In this document: positions 19,088 through 30,385 of the stretch, piece after piece
How positions within the stretch are numbered: position 1 is the stretch's first letter
How the letters are laid out: each line of letters opens with the position of its first letter
Assembly (NCBI RefSeq): GCF_051020765.1
Contig: NC_134930.1
Location: forward strand, 434,001-498,000
Direction: 5' to 3'
Source: Lasioglossum baleicum
Taxonomy: Eukaryota; Arthropoda; Insecta; Hymenoptera; Halictidae
Length of the DNA: 64,000 nucleotides
Position numbers and translations under genes: made by a program
The notes under the pieces: generated by a model
Seen by the model: only the letters and a program-made list of their open reading frames with translations
The model's database searches: none
Told to the model about the DNA's origin: nothing

Positions 19088-22000
19088 ATGGATTTGAATG
19101 TAACGGAATCTTTCGAAACCGCGTTGGAAAGGCAGTTGCAAGCCTGCGTCTCTCTCAAGAAGGCGTTAATTAATACAAAGAAGAAAGGAGAAGCCAACTA
19201 CACCCTCCGGTATCTAGAAGACAGGTTCAAACTGTTCGAGGATACCTGGTACGAGATCAAGCAGCTGAATGCGTTTCTGCAAGCTGCCAGGAAGGCCGAC
19301 AGGAAGAAGGAGGACGTTCCGTACTTCACATCTAACCAGATGGACCGCATGGATGACATACACGAGGAAGGATGGGACTATTTCAAGGAGCACATCGGAC
19401 GCTTGACCATCCCGATGACGCCTCCCGCGGCAAGTTCCTCCGTTTTGTATCCCTCACCCCCGGTAAGTGGAACGGTTCCAGTTAAACTTCCGAAAGTGGA
19501 GCTTCCCACGTTCGACAGGGATCTAGCGAAATGGAAATCGTTTGAATCCAGGTTTAGTTCCGCGATTCTGAAAAACAGTAGACTAACCGACGTGTCGCGT
19601 CTTGAGTATCTGCTTAGCGCGTTAAAGGGTGAAGCTCTCGCCGCCGTCGAGAATCTTGATGTAATCGACGCGAATTTCGAAATTGCGTGGAATCGCCTTC
19701 GCGAAACGTACGATAATGAACGGATAGTTGTTCAAGCTTTATTGCATAAATTGTGTGCAGTAAAGTCGATTAAGCACGATCAGCTCGATTCCTTAAAGCA
19801 GTTTACCGTTCACTATCGTAATACGTTAAAAGCTCTACGAAAACTCGGGCATCCCTCCGACCAAGATTTTCTCGTCTACATGATAACGAGTACCTTCGAT
19901 AGCGAGTTAAATCAAAAGTGGAGCGACCACATCGGCGATACTAGAACTTATCCGAGCTACGAAACCTTGGAAAAATTCATGCTGAAGAAAGCCGCGGCGT
20001 TGGAAGCGAAACAACAGTCAAAGCCGAAACCCGCGGCGCTCGTGCAGCAGTCGAGTCTGACGCGCCCGAGATCCACCGCCCACGTAATAGAAGAGTCGGG
20101 TCGCTCGCCCGCGCCGTGTTTAATGTGTTCCGAATTGCATTCCATCCGAGAATGCAAAGCGTTTCGAAGACTGTCCCCGCTCCTACGCTTCGACTTTCTG
20201 AAGGATCAGCGCGTATGTATTAACTGCCTCAGCTCAGACCATACCGTGTCGATCTGTGCGAGTCCGAACGTCTGCAGAGAATGTCACGCGAAGCATCACA
20301 CGCTACTCCACCGAACGGAGATTCAGGGACAAAGCAAAGCACCATCGCGACCGAACAGGAATCCACCATCGCGCGCGAACACTGTTAAACAACCAACGAA
20401 TGGCCCTTCGCGATCATTGCTGACGACAGCGGCGACTACTAGCGAAGTGCGCCCGTCAAGCTATCAGGATACCTGCGATAACGTTGCCACACATTTCGCC
20501 GAAGCTGCTCCGAATGTCGGGAAGGTTGTCCTACTAGCCACAGCTCTAGTAACCGTTTTCTCACCGAACGGCCGGTCGCGATTAGCGCGCGCGTTAATTG
20601 ATCAAGGCTCCCAGTCGTCGTTCATTTCGACTAATTTAGTCCAGAGCTTGCGCTTGAAACAGGTTCGTTTGCCCATAAGCGTAACTGGGCTCGGCGGGGA
20701 GCATGCGAGCACCATAGACTACAGCACGTTCATTCGGATAGGAGGGGCCGCTCACTCGAAACCGGTCGCCTCTACACGTGCGTTTCTAGTACGGAACATT
20801 TCGCAATACGTTCCACCCCCGATTAATGTAGGGAATTACCGGGCGTTCGCGAACCTCAAGCTAGCCGATCCCAACCCCGCATCGAATCAAAGAATCGAAT
20901 TGTTGCTGGGAGCCGAACTCTTCAGCCAGATACTTCGACCTGGCATCCGTCGGTCGCCCAAAAGCGGTCCGGTTGCCCAGAATACAGAGCTTGGATGGAT
21001 CTTGTCTGGCAGTACATCAGGGACGAGCGTCTCGCACCCCACGGTGACTCTGCATCACGGGGTTACAGAGGATCCGCTCGAAAAGGCTTTGTCGCGGTTT
21101 TGGGAAACGGAAGCTGTACCCGCGTCGCGCCCCCTTACTACGGAGGAAAACCTATGCGAACAGCACTTTGCCCAATCCTATACGCGGGACGAGACAGGTC
21201 GGTTCATAGTACGGTTACCGTTCAACAGACCGGAACCGGACGATCTCCTCGGAGGTTCGTTCCGTGGAGCCGCTGCGTCCCTCCGCCGATTAACGTCGAA
21301 ACTGCAACGCGACAAGAAGATCCAAGACGAATACACGACCTTCGTACGGGAATACGAATCGCTCGGCCACATGACGCGATTTTCACCGATTGTCGTCACA
21401 AGGACGTTCATCCCACATCGCGCGGTCGTTCGGGAAGAGAGCTTGACTACGAAGCTGCGCGTCGTCTTCAATGCGTCGAGTAAAACAACTAGCGGTTACT
21501 CCCTTAATGACCTACTTCACGTAGGGCCAAAACTACAATTGGAGATCTCGAAGATCCTGCTAGACTGGCGCCTCCACCAATATGTACTGGTCGCGGACAT
21601 CGAGAAGATGTTCCGCCAAATTATTGTACATCCAGATGATAGGAAATACCAGTGCATATTATGGGAAAATGAATCGTCTGCCGAAATCGAAGCGTATGAG
21701 TTGAATACGGTAACCTACGGCACCACCTGCGCCCCGTATCTCTCGATGCGCGTTATTAGGGAGATTAATCACCTCGAAGGAGCGAACTTCCCTCTCGCGT
21801 CCCCGATACTCGAAATCAGCATCTACGTGGACGATGTTTTCATGGGGGCAGTGGACAAGCGGCTGCTTGAACAAACGCGGCAGCAAGTATGTCAGTTACT
21901 TGCACGAGGTGGCTTCCATCTTCGAAAATGGGCCGGGAACGACTCGCAAGTCCTTAGGAACATCCCGGAGACTAAACATTCACACGCGGTCGACCTGCGG

Positions 22001-23000
22001 ATATTCCACGAGTCGGAGCTCAAGGTTCTAGGAGTCAACTGGATTCCATCGGACGACTCCTTTTACTTCAACCTGCAGCAGTTCGCCATACGCGAAGGAA
22101 AGATGGCCAAGCGCGAACTCCTGTCGGAGATATCAAAGTTGTTCGACCCTCTAGGTTGGTTATCACCGATAATCATACGCGCGAAAATTCTAATGCAGCA
22201 GCAATGGCTCGAGAAGATTCATTGGGAGGACCACGTATCGGACAAGACGCAGGATAGCTGGAACGCATTCTGCTCAGATTGGCGTGCATTAAACTCCTTG
22301 CGAGTTCCTCGCTGGATAAAGTACGGTCCCGATTCGACGCAAGTGCAGTTGCACGGATTTAGTGACGCCTCCAGCGCAGCATTTTCCTGTGCTATCTACG
22401 CTCGAGTGTCGTCCCTCAGTGGCGATACATTCACCACGTTACTCGCCGCGAAGTCGCGAGTAGCGCCGATTAAAACCCTTTCAATTCCAATTCTCGAATT
22501 GAACGGAGCGGTAATGCTGGCGGAGATGATGGAGTACGTCACCAAGTCCATCTCTGTCTCAGCAGACCGCATTATATGTTGGACCGACTCTACGATAGTC
22601 CTCGCCTGGCTGAGGAAACATCCCGCAACGTGGAAGACCACGGTGGCCAATCGTACGTCAAAAATTCACTCGACGCTCCCATCGGCTATCTGGAAGCACG
22701 TGCCGACGCAGTTTAATCCTGCTGATTTGAATTCGCGCGGTGCAAAGGCAGAGGATTTATTATCGTCGCCGTTATGGATCGAGGGACCACCATGGATGCG
22801 GGAGAGAGAGGAACGGTGGCCGCTCCAGCAAGTGTACGAGACGCAAGAAAGGCAAAACAAATCAGCTGTTCACCTGACAACAAGCGGCGAGCCATGGGTC
22901 GCTCTAGATCAAGTTTCCAGCTGGTCTCGTCTCATCCGCGTATTCGGCTATGCGTCGGCCACGCGTCCCGCGTTTACCTCACCGCGTCCGAATTACACGA
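19088..23000 (+). CDS. BEL/Pao gag-protease-RT-RNase H polyprotein
   Basis: The ATG at 19088 starts a frame that is open to 23110; native sequence ends near residue 1290. In order: a helical N-terminus; a gag domain (DUF1759-like) from KLPKVELPTFDRDLAKWKSF, residues 135-320; three Cys/His knuckles around residues 343-415; a retropepsin-like protease with ALIDQGSQSSFI near residue 504; RT with LVADIEKMFRQI (first Asp near 838) and the IYVDD box near 912; the Pao-type region LSEISKLFDPLGWLSP; and RNase H with GFSDASSAAF (near 1090), ILELNGAVM and CWTDSTIVLAW. It would make the particle and copy the element RNA. Beyond about 22950 the frame runs on out of register, so a small deletion separates it from integrase. 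All visible catalytic residues up to RNase H look intact. Confidence 0.93.
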
Positions 23001-24339
23001 GGCGGAGCGAAGCATCGTACGCCACGTACAAGCCCATGCGTTCCGATCGGAAATCAGCAGGCTCAAAGAGTCAAAACCGTTGGATAAGCGATCATTGCTT
23101 ACCCCTTTGAACCCCTTCATTGATCAGTTCGGCATCTTGCGTGTAGGAGGAAGGCTGCAAAATTCTTTCCTACCTTGGGAAACTAAACATCCCAGCATTT
23201 TACCGAAACATAGAATCTCGGAGCTAATCTTACGCGACGCACATCTACTTTCTCTACACGGCGGAACGCAATTGACCGTGTACACTGCTCGACAGAAGTA
23301 CTGGATATTGGGCATCCGCGATGCAGCGCGAAGAATCATCCACCAATGCGTGAAATGTGCACGATGGCGGGCGGAAATGTCCACGCAAATTATGCAAAAC
23401 CTCGTGCCTTCCCGCTGTCGACCATCCACCCCGTTTCTCAACATCGGGATAGATTACGCGGGACCGTATTTAGTACGCGATGCTGCGGGTCGCGGAAAGA
23501 AATCGCACAAGGCTTATATCGCCGTATTTGTTTGCTTGGCAACTCGAGCAATACATTTAGAGTTGGTCCACGAGGGCTCTACGGCAGCATTCCTCGCTGC
23601 CCTCGATCGATTCATTTCTCGTCGCGGGATACCGAAAACCATAACAAGCGACAACGGAACAAACTTCATCGGAGCGGCACGGGAGCTCGCGCAAGATTTT
23701 TCCACGATCACCGAATCGTCAGAATTACAGAAGCACTGCGGTGATCTGCGCATTCAATGGTCCTTCTACCCCCCTGGAGCACCGCATCACGGAGGCATGC
23801 AGGAGGCGGCCGTCCGCTCTGTAAAACACCATCTTCGGCGTATCATGGGATGCTTCACGCCAACCGCCGAAGAGTTTACAACGTTGCTCTGCAAGGTCGA
23901 GGCCACGCTGAACTCCCGACCGATCACCCGGGTGCGAGACGATCCAGAATGTTTGGAAATATTAACTCCAGGGCATTTTCTAACGGGCGGCCCATTGAAT
24001 TCGCGACCAATTCCATCGGTAGCCGAAGAGCCAATCTCGCATCTGTCGAGATGGCAGCAGATTCAAAACTTCCACGAACGCTTGTGGAAGATATGGTCAC
24101 GCGAGTACCTTCAAGAGCTACAGTCACGATACAAATGGCGAGACCAAAAGGACCAGTTGTCCATCGACGACGTCGTGCTCGTCGAGAAGCCTATTTTACC
24201 CCCGAACCGGTGGGAAATGGGCAGGATTATAAAAACCTTCCCAGATGACGCAGGCAACACCGGCATAGTACAAGTGCATACGAAAACCTCTTGTTACCGT
24301 CGACCTATTACGCGGTTATGTAAATTACCGGTAAATTAA
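22960..24339 (+). CDS. BEL/Pao integrase, out of frame with the upstream polyprotein
   Basis: Recognisable protein starts near 22970 (VYLTASELHEAERSIVRHVQ) and runs to 24339. It contains the zinc-binding H2C2 domain (HLLSLHGG...CVKCARWRA), then the integrase core with NIGIDYAGPYL (D), ITSDNGTNFIGA (D) and GGMQEAAVRSVKHHL (E), and a C-terminal DUF5641-like domain (DDVVLVEKPILPPNRWEMGRI). This enzyme would insert the cDNA. The same frame is open back to 22774, but that part overlaps RNase H in another register and is not native. A short lesion near 22955-22970 breaks the fusion with RT; otherwise it looks intact. Confidence 0.9.
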   Translation, partial: HASRVYLTASELHEAERSIVRHVQAHAFRSEISRLKESKPLDKRSLLTPLNPFIDQFGILRVGGRLQNSFLPWETKHPSILPKHRISELILRDAHLLSLHGGTQLTVYTARQKYWILGIRDAARRIIHQCVKCARWRAEMSTQIMQNLVPSRCRPSTPFLNIGIDYAGPYLVRDAAGRGKKSHKAYIAVFVCLATRAIHLELVHEGSTAAFLAALDRFISRRGIPKTITSDNGTNFIGAARELAQDFSTITESSELQKHCGDLRIQWSFYPPGAPHHGGMQEAAVRSVKHHLRRIMGCFTPTAEEFTTLLCKVEATLNSRPITRVRDDPECLEILTPGHFLTGGPLNSRPIPSVAEEPISHLSRWQQIQNFHERLWKIWSREYLQELQSRYKWRDQKDQLSIDDVVLVEKPILPPNRWEMGRIIKTFPDDAGNTGIVQVHTKTSCYRRPITRLCKLPVN

Positions 24340-24500
24340 TTAAAGTTTGTAAAAGGTTTAGTACGATGTACCATAATACGGGTGTGTGGCACGCGTGAAT
24401 GCCAAAAGAATGAGTGAATGTAGGGTGACTGAGAGAATGAGTGGGTGGAGCTCGTTCCTTTCATATATTCGGTTGCGCGGTCGCGCAAGGCGGGCGGTAT
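24340..24500 (+). other. BEL 3' untranslated region
   Basis: Short spacer between integrase stop and 3' LTR. No clear polypurine tract; the bases just before the LTR are GCAAGGCGGGCGGTAT. Confidence 0.55.
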
Positions 24501-24949
24501 TGTTTGACACGCGAGTGTAAATACGTTCAAAGCAATGTGCTACCGTCTCGTCTCGTGCTATTGTCTTTACCGTTCGCGTTCAATTTGAACGATTTCGAAC
24601 GAGCTCCTGTATGAGAGTATGGTGGGGATGCCCGCGTATTACGCGAGGACCCCGATCCGTAACAGTCGAGTTTGTTGACTAACAGATCTCAGTTCCTCCG
24701 AAACGAGAATCGCGAATCGTTCTTCCGAAACGAGAACCGTGAGTCGTTCCTCCGAAACGACATCTCTCATTGTCAGTTATTTGTACCGCGTGTTTAAAGA
24801 TATTATTAAAACTTATTTTGAAGTCGGAGAAACCCGGCTTCTCTGAGTAAACCAGTGGTTTAATTCACCCACTTACACTTTCTCCACCACCGGACTGATC
24901 CAACCCTTCCTACCCGATTTTAAACGAAGTACTCGTGTCGGGGTAAACA
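24501..24949 (+). repeat. BEL 3' LTR
   Basis: 449 bp, almost identical to the 5' LTR, followed by the GTTTT duplication. Confidence 0.95.
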
Positions 24950-25114
24950 GTTTTAATTTATTTAATTCTGTTTTAATTAAAATAATATGGACGCTTAACC
25001 CTTTTTTATGACACCAATTAACCCTAAGTAGCTACTTTTCCGATGATTATTATTAAGCAGTCTTCTTATAAGCATTTCTAACCAGAATATGACAAATAAA
25101 ATCTCATTTCATAT

Positions 25115-25150
25115 TTTTGTCGTCGTAATTTGGTCATTCGGCCGTATGTG
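25115..25150 (-). repeat. Right TIR of Transib
   Basis: Exact inverse of 17136-17171. Followed by the CACCG target duplication. Confidence 0.9.
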
Positions 25151-25155
25151 CACCG

Positions 25156-26130
25156 TACCAAGACCTTCTGCAGTAATGCTCCGTCCGTGTTTTGCAGTAT
25201 TTATTTCTATACTATCCGGCCTCTGGTCGGTAATTATGTTTTCCTGAAATGTCATATGAGAAGTACACGCTGAATCTAACATCCAAGTGACCGTTTTGTC
25301 CTTCGACGTATTATTATTCACATCGGTGATTTCTCTGACTCTCATTGCGTGTTCTTCCATTTTCTTGTCTCTATGTATAACTATGATACTTTTATAGCCA
25401 CTTTTACCTTGTGTTGGAGGTTTGTTCCATCTATTGCCGGGGTGATGTTGCCTGTTCCAATTTTCGTTACTGTTAATATTACCTTTCTCTGGCTGATTTC
25501 TAGATCTGCTTCTGCAGTCCCTTGCAAGATGTCCAGTCTTTCCGCAGTTGTAACAGCTTTTTCTCCTTTGTTCCTCTACCTTGAACGCCTTGGCTTCAAC
25601 TCCCGCCTTTGTTTTGTCGTACTTCCTTTCAAACCTTAATAGCGTTTCTCTTGCCACCTCATATGTTATATCGGGGTTTGAGGATATTGCTGTAGTCGCT
25701 TCGCTGTATTTAGTTGGTAGACCTTCAATGATAAAATATATTAATTTATTCTCGTCGACCACGGTACCTAGTTCCGAGATTTCCGTGGCCAATGATTGAA
25801 CTCTTGCGAGGTAATCATCTATTGACTCCTTTTCCTGTTTTTCAATTCGTGCTAGTTTTACTTTCAGCTGTGTCTTTCTTTGGCGTTCGGCTCCTTCATG
25901 CCGTCGTTTCAATGTGTTCCACAATAATTTGGCGTTTGTTATATTCCTACACGCCATCTTGCTCTGCGGACAATATTAATATTATCATAGCACATACCTC
26001 ATCGTTCTTTTTAGACCACTCGTTCCATTTTGTGACCGATGCCAGAACAGCTCCATTTTTAACCGGCTCGTCTTGTACTATAATCTCTTGGTACAAGTGT
26101 TTAGCTTTGATCAAAGCTGCCAGCCTCACG
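25156..26130 (-). pseudogene. Copia gag and start of protease
   Basis: On the minus strand the gag begins near 26130 (LAALIKAKHLYQEII) and changes frame near 25955, where a TAG ends the first frame and the second continues as ACRNITNAKLLWNTLKRRHE. It has the UBN2-type capsid (LKVKLARIEKQEKESIDDYL), a CCHC zinc knuckle CYNCGKTGHLARDC, a basic Asn-rich linker, and then the copia protease start MLDSACTSHM, where the usual DSG is DSA. At 25155 it is interrupted by the Transib element with the CACCG duplication; the rest of pol lies at 15940-17130. Confidence 0.88.
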
Positions 26131-26401
26131 CTCCATAGTGCGTAATTACTGCTCGTGCTCTATTCTGGAAATGGCGAACGAGGAAGATTCCGCCATCTTT
26201 GACCGTTACACTTCGTTGTGGCACGTACCCGAAGCTCGTATGAATTCAACCACGATTTAATCTGATCACCTTTTTTACTCTTCTCAAGCTCACCCTCGTG
26301 TGAGTTGATTACGTGTAACCTAATTCGTTTCACCTCAATCTCGTTTGAGTGAAATCATATACAGCACAGTTACGTGCGGTATAACCACGTGCAGCACAAA
26401 C

Positions 26402-26419
26402 CACGCTCTGCTACCAAAC
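26402..26419 (-). other. Copia primer-binding site
   Basis: Minus-strand TTTGGTAGCAGAGCGTGG directly after the LTR edge, a TGGTAGCAGAGC-type site. It differs from the site of the two other copia elements, which marks a separate lineage. Confidence 0.6.
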
Positions 26420-27000
26420 TGTTGGGGATTACGATAAGTAATGCCGAGTATCTTTTCTCCGCGTGTTTACGCGTATAATAAAACTCACTGCTTGTTTGAA
26501 CAATAAGAATATACACATACAAAAATCTATTATATCTTACTACAACTGCGGAATGGCTAACTCTTAACATGGACGATCTTTCTCGTTAACTGTGAACGTA
26601 CTGCTGCGCGCGCATCCTAACTCTAACCTATGCTTACTAATATCCCTATGCAGCACATGACGCTAACATTCACCTACTAAATTTACTACGCGACACATAC
26701 CATCAATTACCAAGGAATACGAATTTGAATATTGGGGAAAGAGGATGTTCACACTTTATTTTGCGTACTTGTTGCCTCGTGGCAAAACGGCTAACTGACT
26801 CGCGTCTCGGACGCCACGACCGCTACGCGCTCACACGCACACAAGTCTCATCGGAAACACCTGCAACTAGAAAAAACGTAAACAAACGCTCCCGCCTAGT
26901 CTTCTGACTTCGGGGAAATACAAAAACGTAAAACACGCGCTCGTCGTTCGACTTCGTAAGAAACATACAATTTAACACCTTGTAAGACACAACATATTTT
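26420..27000 (-). mobile_element. Copia 5' LTR, outer edge uncertain
   Basis: The inner edge (plus TGTTGGGGATTACG at 26420) is fixed by the primer-binding site. The outer edge is not determinable here because no second LTR is in the window. Confidence 0.45.
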
Positions 27001-27394
27001 TACCTCCAAAACAACACACTGTATTGACGAGGTATTCAATAGAGTTTGACCATGCTTTTGATTTCAAAAATGCAAAAATAGTAGAAAAAGAAGCCATTTT
27101 AAACCAAAGGATGGTAATTATTATTTACAAAAGCACCACCCTCTCCGATTTTGATAAAATTTATATATGATATAGATATGGACATTTTGAACAACTTTTT
27201 CCTTTTCCAATATAGGGGGGTCGCTTTTAGTTTTCGAGATATTTGCAAAAAACTATCGCGAATACTGTATTGAATTTTTCGCATTCCTGGACACTCCGCT
27301 GCAACGTAGACCTGTTTAGGTGCGGCGTTTGTTTACATTTTGACGCTGTAGAGATAAGAGAGAAAACAGGGGGGCGGAAAGGGCCAGCCTGACA
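27001..27394. other. Unassigned AT-rich sequence
   Basis: No supported gene. The short minus frame at 27099-27284 has no family signature. Confidence 0.35.
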
Positions 27395-27395
27395 A

Positions 27396-27574
27396 CACAC
27401 ACAGCCACCCAGTGCTTAACACGCACCCAGTGTTTCTAAATTATACTCTAGATTCTTACGTATTTTCACGTGCTGATTACGAATATGATAGTGAAAATTG
27501 GTGCAAATGTTAATTTCTTAACGGAAACCTTCTTTTTAAAAACACTGGGTGCGTGTTAAGCACTGGGTGTGTGC
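27396..27574. mobile_element. Small MITE with about 36-bp TIRs
   Basis: The left end CACACAGCCACCCAGTGCTT and its inverse at 27538-27574 enclose about 100 bp of AT-rich, non-coding sequence. Target duplication is not clear. The right end abuts a unit of the 60-bp satellite. Confidence 0.7.
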
Positions 27575-27643
27575 AAGCTCGTACAAACAAAATGGCACAA
27601 AATAGCAATTATAAATTTGAATAATAACGCGAGCAAGCTCGTA
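27573..27643. repeat. Isolated unit of the 60-bp satellite
   Basis: One unit plus the start of a second (GCAAGCTCGTACAAACAAAA ...), nearly identical to the array at 32008-32277. Confidence 0.85.
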
Positions 27644-27713
27644 CTATACAACTAACGCGAATACGTCGCTGCGCGTGCGCCGTCGCGCATGGCACGCTTC
27701 GAGAGAGTTCCCT

Positions 27714-28565
27714 TCAGGAGCTTACTTCGCTCCTATCATTAAAGGCTTTTACAAAATTACTACCATTGTCTGTCACAGTGGCAACAATTTTCTTTGTGGT
27801 TAAACCGAATTCACAATGAATAATATTTAACATGTCAGCTGCTTTGTCGATAGTATGTCTGTCCCACAGCCTCCGACAAGCAAGACATGCTGACCTTCGC
27901 ACATACGTTTTACAGTCTAACCAGTGAACTGTAACGCCAAAAAAACTTCTCTTTTCTGATGACCAAACATCAGCTGTTGTACAAACATATTGAACATTTT
28001 TCAATGTACTTTTAATTTGTTCTTTCTGTTGCTCAAATAATATATTTATTTCTCTCCCAAGAGAACGGCGACGAATAATATTAAATTTTGTTGTCACACC
28101 AAGATTTTTCAACATGGCAAGAAAATAAGGGTCTTCTATTGTTCTGAGAGGTATCATCGAGTGCACAAAAAATAACGTAAGGTCTTTATTTAGATCTGCT
28201 TGAGATGTAGTTTGTCGAGTTGATTTCTCCCTAGTGTATTTTGAAGTTAAATTATTGATTTTTCGTCTCTTGCTTGCAACATGTTCTTTGTAATCTTCCA
28301 CAAGTTGGGAGTGTTTTCTTTTTAAATGAGATAGAAAATTAGATGAAGCACACATTTTGCCTTTAATTTCTGTCATCTTTGGTTCACATTTCACACAATT
28401 TGCCACGACTTGCTCATTTGTACACTTCTCAGGAATTATTTTAAAAAATTTTCCGTCTAATATGGTTAATGTTTTTTGAGACTTCGTCTCGATACTTGAT
28501 TTTTCATCACAATGGGATGGTCCTTCTTCAGGATCACTCACTATGTCACCCTCTATAGAACTCAT
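27714..28565 (-). pseudogene. hAT-family transposase, N-terminal half
   Basis: The ATG at 28565 starts a 283-aa frame. A BED-type zinc finger lies at residues 58-86 (CVKC...HLKRKH) and would bind the transposon ends. Then come the hAT core blocks: the FFVHSMIPLRTIEDPYF region, TADVWSSEKRSFFGVTVHWL carrying the first catalytic Asp, and ATVTDNGSNFVKAF with the second. The frame ends at 27714 where unrelated GC-rich sequence begins, so the insertion domain, the last catalytic Glu and the hATC dimerisation domain are missing. No termini were identified. The surviving half has no internal stop. Confidence 0.85.
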
Positions 28566-28608
28566 TATAAGAATACTACGAAATAAACTAAAGATTTAAA
28601 CTAGTACT

Positions 28609-28839
28609 ATGTACATATATTCTTCCAGCGACAGAACTTCTAGTGACAACGAATACATTGAAACTGATTTTACCAGCGAATCGTTCTGTAAACTGTTGCG
28701 AGTTAGAGGTCGGTTCAACCTATATATTCTACGTAAACAAACTAAATCTTTTCAAATAAAGCACAACAGACGATACATTAATATTAATAGCGTTGCCGAG
28801 GACAGTTGGAAAGAAAATTTGTTTAATGAATATGAATAA
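28609..28839 (+). CDS. Small ORF of unknown function (76 aa)
   Basis: A 76-aa frame starts 44 bp from the hAT start codon, in divergent orientation. The product is Ser/Asp-rich at the start and basic in the middle, ending LFNEYE. I recognise no family. It might be a chance frame or a remnant of the hAT element. A polyadenylation-like AATAATAAATAA follows the stop. Low confidence that it is a gene. Confidence 0.2.
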   Translation: MYIYSSSDRTSSDNEYIETDFTSESFCKLLRVRGRFNLYILRKQTKSFQIKHNRRYININSVAEDSWKENLFNEYE

Positions 28840-28854
28840 TAAATAATAATTTAG

Positions 28855-28882
28855 TATCTATCTATCTATCTATCTATCTATA
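28855..28882. repeat. (TATC)n microsatellite
   Basis: About seven tetranucleotide units next to the foldback insertion. Confidence 0.9.
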
Positions 28883-28884
28883 TA

Positions 28885-30385
28885 CAGGGTGTTTACCTAC
28901 AGGTGGGAGAAAATTTAAGGGGTGGTTCTCGACGATAATATAAGACGAAAATGAAGAATAAAAAAATTGCCATTTCGGCTTCGTTATTTAGTTATTAACA
29001 ATTAAAAATCCGCCTAAAATGCTGCAACACTTCTAACAAAAGTATACGTTGCGTACGTCAGACAGGCGCGCGACAGTCTCGTATCAAGTGACAAACGCAT
29101 GCATACCTTGGTTCTCATTTGGGGCCCCAGCGAGGTGAAAATGTTTAAAAAATCGGTGGACGACATTGAACCTACCTACTCGTTAAAATCCACAAGGGCA
29201 TTTCTAATATCCGCCCTATGGAATTATCGAGTAGAAGGGGTCAATGCCCTTTCACTTTTAAATTCTTCTCACACATATCCACAAATCCTTATCCTGCACT
29301 ATAATTGTTCATAACACCGTACCTAATATACTGGAATAAACGCTCTAGCACTATTTACAATATCATACACCCGCACTACGAGTTTACAGAGAGTACAAGT
29401 TGTCTGAGGGGAATGAGGAGAATGTAAAGAACTGGTAATCCTTTAATGTTGAAACACTGCACTTTATTGAACTTTATTTACGTCGCGAGACTCGCTCACA
29501 GACAGAACGGATATCTTTGAGGTCATGCGATTTCTGCGAACGGAAATCTTCGACGCGTGCGAGAAGAATCGTCCGTTCAAGCTAGCATCCGTATGCACAC
29601 TGATTCAAGACAGCTGATGAGGTCGATGCCAGATCGATAAAACAAATGAAGATCTACAGCAAACCACCGCCCAAACATCGCGCGTTGCTATACCAATACT
29701 TTATCTATCCTGTTTTCACGAATATCGTGATTCTTTCTCATTCTGTCTGTGACCGCGAAATATCTCATGTGTGTGCATTGACAACATTAGCTGTCTTGAA
29801 TCAGTGTGCATACGGATACTAGCTTGTACGGACGATTCTTCTCGCACGCGTCGAAGATTTCCGTTCGCAGAAATCGCATGACTCTGTAAATTCGTAGTGC
29901 GTGTGTATGATATTGTAAATAGTGCTAGAGCGTTTATTCCAGTATATTAGGTACGGTGTTATGAACAATTATAGTGCAGGATAAGGATTTGTGGATATGT
30001 GTGAGAAGAATTTAAAAGTGAAAGGGCATTGACCCCTTCTACTCGATAATTCCATAGGGCGGATATTAGAAATGCCCTTGTGGATTTTAACGAGTAGGTA
30101 GGTTCAATGTCGTCCACCTATTTTTTAAACATTTTCACCTCGCTGGGGCCCCAAATGAGAACCAAGGTATGCATGCGTTTGTCACTTGATACGAGACTGT
30201 CGCGTGCCTGTCTGACGTACGCAACGTATACTTTTGTTAGAAGTGTTGCAGCATTTTAGGCGGATTTTTAATTGTTAATAAATAAATAACGAAGCCGAAA
30301 TAGCAATTTTTTTATTCTTCATTTTCGTCTTATATTATCGTCGAGAACCACCCCTTAAATTTTCTCCCACCTGTAGGTAAACACC

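Larger units (their letters stand above)
18481..24949 (+). mobile_element. BEL/Pao LTR retrotransposon, nearly intact, 6,469 bp
   Basis: Two 449-bp LTRs (18481-18929 and 24501-24949) differ at three positions by eye, indicating a recent insertion. There is a 5-bp target duplication GTTTT and a primer-binding site at 18930. One long frame covers gag, protease, RT and RNase H, and integrase follows in another frame after a lesion near 22960. It is inserted in the 3' untranslated part of the Transib transposon and is the youngest element in this nest. Confidence 0.95.
17136..25150 (+). mobile_element. Transib DNA transposon with RSS-like 36-bp TIRs, containing a BEL element
   Basis: The terminal inverted repeats are 36 bp and identical (17136-17171 and 25115-25150), starting CACATACGGCC. 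Each consists of a CAC-initial heptamer, a 23-bp spacer and an ACAAAA block, the layout of a 23-type recombination signal. The 5-bp GC-rich target duplication CACCG is typical of Transib. The interior codes for the C-terminal part of a RAG1-like transposase (17767-18425). Without the BEL insertion (18481-24949 plus a 5-bp duplication) the element is about 1.5 kb, so most of the transposase gene is gone. It sits in the copia protease region. Confidence 0.9.

Noticed and set aside
22774..22960. Start of a separate integrase gene at the ATG of 22774
   Set aside because: This part overlaps RNase H coding sequence in another frame. Recognisable integrase begins only near 22970.
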